A stretch of DNA of 8,811 nt, taken from positions 1-8,811 of the forward strand of contig JAGQXA010000606.1 in NCBI GenBank assembly GCA_020436865.1, read 5' to 3'. The translations under genes and the position numbers were made by a program. The number at the start of each line of letters is the position of its first letter. The first letter of the stretch is position 1. The stretch comes from Saprospiraceae bacterium (GTDB lineage Bacteria; Bacteroidota; Bacteroidia; Chitinophagales; Saprospiraceae). The notes beneath the pieces are model-generated. The model did no database searches. It had not been told where the DNA came from and saw only the letters and a list, made by a program, of their open reading frames with translations. Positions 6,723 through 8,811 of this stretch are shown here, in pieces.

Positions 6723-6730
6723 TATATTTG
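6723..6730 (+). promoter_or_regulatory. Promoter -7 element (TATATTTG) of the acyl-CoA dehydrogenase gene
   Basis: TATATTTG is a perfect TAnnTTTG match 66 bp upstream of the start codon. No TTTG is found at the normal -33 spacing. The element overlaps one arm, TATTTGGTA (6725-6733), of a 9-bp inverted repeat whose partner TACCAAATA lies at 6775-6783. Confidence 0.5.
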
Positions 6731-6796
6731 GTAGTTTGGGGCGTTATTTACCCTCAATGGAGTGCCCGCCTGTTTACCAAATAAAACTATCGAACT

Positions 6797-7942
<1,146 letters not shown>

Positions 7943-7975
7943 GATTGAAAAACCACTTTACAGATCTTTTATCTA

Positions 7976-8002
7976 AACGGGATGGCCGGCGGTCATCCCG
8001 TT
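7976..8002. terminator. Strong bidirectional hairpin between the dehydrogenase and ArsC-like genes
   Basis: AACGGGATG (7976-7984) and CATCCCGTT (7994-8002) are perfect 9-bp arms. The 9-nt interior GCCGGCGGT can add three pairs (GCC/GGT), giving about 12 pairs around a GGC loop. It lies in the 62-bp convergent gap, 33 nt after one stop codon and 2 nt from the other. The flanks are T/A-biased rather than long T-runs: TTCTTCATTTC on the plus side and TTTAGATAAAAG on the minus side. Confidence 0.75.
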
Positions 8003-8004
8003 CT

Positions 8005-8346
8005 TCATTTCAGCAGTTCGAGCACCCGCTCCGGCGGTCGGCCGATCACCGCCCGATCACCTTGCACGACGATCGGGCGTTCGATCAGGATGGGGTGTTC
8101 GACCATCGCTTCGATCCATTCTTCCTCGCTGAGGTTCTTTCCCTTGAAATGTTCTTTATAAATTGCCTCGCCCTTCCGCAGCAGTGATTCCGCAGGAATC
8201 TGCAACTTGCGCAACAGGGCCTGCAGTTCCTTCCGCGTCGGAGGCGTCTGCAGATAGAGGATGACCTCGGGCTCCTGCCCGTTTTCGGTGAGCAGTTCGA
8301 GCGTTTCTCGGCTCTTTCGACAGCGGGGGTTGTGGTAGATCTGCAT
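8005..8346 (-). CDS. arsC: ArsC-family protein (arsenate reductase, glutaredoxin-dependent type, or YffB-like)
   Basis: This 113-residue protein has a thioredoxin-like fold. It starts MQIYHNPRCRKSRETL, with the single catalytic Cys at C9. The residues corresponding to the substrate-binding arginines of plasmid R773 ArsC are present with near-identical spacing: R57 (LLRKGE), R90 (IERPIVV) and R103 (GRPPE). The HPILIERPIV block is diagnostic. By family knowledge it reduces arsenate to arsenite using glutathione/glutaredoxin or an equivalent thiol. However, no arsenite exporter, ArsR or other ars gene is beside it, so the physiological substrate is uncertain. The frame stays open upstream to 8559, but only through the heptamer array and antisense to the next gene, so the start at 8346 is chosen. 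The leader directly before the ATG is the G-free strand of that array. Confidence 0.88.
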   Translation of the reverse strand: MQIYHNPRCRKSRETLELLTENGQEPEVILYLQTPPTRKELQALLRKLQIPAESLLRKGEAIYKEHFKGKNLSEEEWIEAMVEHPILIERPIVVQGDRAVIGRPPERVLELLK

Positions 8347-8407
8347 GGGGGATGTGGGATATGAGATATGAGATGTGGGATGTGGGATATGAGATGTGGG
8401 ATATGGG
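8347..8407 (+). repeat. Intergenic heptamer array, copy 2 (eight GATRTGR units)
   Basis: GGGG at 8347-8350 is followed by eight exact 7-bp units at 8351-8406: GATGTGG, GATATGA, GATATGA, GATGTGG, GATGTGG, GATATGA, GATGTGG and GATATGG. Variation is limited to A/G transitions at unit positions 4 and 7, and these are linked in seven of eight units. The plus strand of the array contains no C. It abuts the complement of the ArsC start codon (8344-8346) with no gap and ends 19 nt before the thioesterase start codon, filling most of the 79-bp divergent promoter region. Confidence 0.95.
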
Positions 8408-8425
8408 CGACATAATAGCAAAAAA

Positions 8426-8811
8426 ATGGAGGATAAGCAACCGATCTGGCAGCGATCGATCCCTTTGGAGACGATCAATGCGTATTCGCGCAACACCCTG
8501 CTTGAGCACCTGGAGATCCGGTTCACGGAGATCGGGCCCGACTTCGTACGGGCCACCATGCCGGTCGATCATCGCACCGTGCAGCCCTATGGACTGCTGC
8601 ACGGGGGCGCCAACGTAGCCCTGGCCGAATCGATGGGCAGCACCGCCTCTCTACTCTGCCTCCGGGATCTGGAAACGGAGGCCCCGGTAGGCGTCGAGAT
8701 CAACGCAAATCATCTCCGATCGGTGACCTCCGGCACCGTTACCGCTACTTGCCGCCCCATTCGCGTGGGCCGCAAGATCCACGTCTGGCAGATCGACATC
8801 CACGACGATGC
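8426..8811 (+). CDS. Hotdog-fold thioesterase, MenI/EntH (PaaI-type) family, 3' end beyond window
   Basis: The frame is open for 128 codons from the ATG at 8426, preceded by an A-run, to the right edge; the family is about 135-145 residues, so little is missing. The start MEDKQPIWQRSI matches the IW-x-R opening of the YdiI/YbdB group. The body carries TMPVDHRTVQPYGLLHGGA (44-62), with catalytic E68 in LAESMGS, then VEINANHLRSV and VGRKIHVWQIDI. In E. coli, MenI hydrolyses 1,4-dihydroxy-2-naphthoyl-CoA in menaquinone synthesis and EntH proofreads aryl carrier proteins. Bacteroidota respire with menaquinone, so the MenI role is plausible, but other CoA thioesters cannot be excluded. Neighbours to the right, not visible here, would decide. 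It is divergent from the ArsC-like gene across the heptamer array. Confidence 0.9.
   Translation, partial: MEDKQPIWQRSIPLETINAYSRNTLLEHLEIRFTEIGPDFVRATMPVDHRTVQPYGLLHGGANVALAESMGSTASLLCLRDLETEAPVGVEINANHLRSVTSGTVTATCRPIRVGRKIHVWQIDIHDD

Noticed and set aside
8347..8602. Reading frames through the heptamer array giving PTSHISY-like or MWDMRYE-like peptide repeats
   Set aside because: A 7-bp repeat gives a 7-residue periodic peptide in every frame that lacks stops. These frames are antisense or out of frame to the thioesterase and the ArsC-like gene, so translation is not supported.

Overview
The window looks like chromosomal DNA of a GC-leaning member of the Bacteroidota, possibly from the Saprospiria or a related lineage; that finer placement is a guess. 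The phylum call rests on a secreted repeat protein ending in a type IX secretion (T9SS) type A sorting domain, a small outer-membrane barrel of the PorT-like class, promoter elements of the Bacteroidota form TAnnTTTG, and A-rich start regions without Shine-Dalgarno sequences. No tRNA, rRNA, CRISPR array, insertion sequence or phage gene was recognised.

Layout from left to right: (1) a large minus-strand gene, cut by the left edge, for a T9SS-exported multidomain surface protein with four cysteine-rich repeats (1-2007); (2) divergent to it, rarA, a AAA+ replication/recombination ATPase (2129-3400); (3) converging on rarA across a 25-bp hairpin gap, a minus-strand outer-membrane beta-barrel gene (3426-4052); (4) upstream on the same strand, a secreted protein resembling CotH kinases, of unknown function (4184-5182); (5) after a 267-bp divergent gap, a plus-strand PhoA-type alkaline phosphatase (5450-6625); (6) an acyl-CoA dehydrogenase (6797-7942); (7) converging on it across a strong hairpin, a minus-strand ArsC-family protein (8005-8346); (8) divergent from that, a MenI/PaaI-type hotdog thioesterase cut by the right edge (8426-8811).

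The genes do not form one pathway. RarA, the dehydrogenase, the ArsC-like protein and the thioesterase are cytoplasmic housekeeping or metabolic proteins. The other four are cell-envelope or secreted proteins. Strand switches are frequent, so most genes are probably transcribed singly.

The most unusual content is between genes. Two intergenic arrays of 7-bp units (consensus GATRTGR) occur 4.2 kb apart in opposite orientation. Their first 29 nt match at 27 positions, and both begin directly against a coding boundary: a stop codon in one case, the ArsC start codon in the other. The first array runs straight into a perfect promoter -7 element, which is followed 1 nt later by a 24-bp near-perfect palindrome. 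I found no complete new defence, mobile or biosynthetic system in the window.
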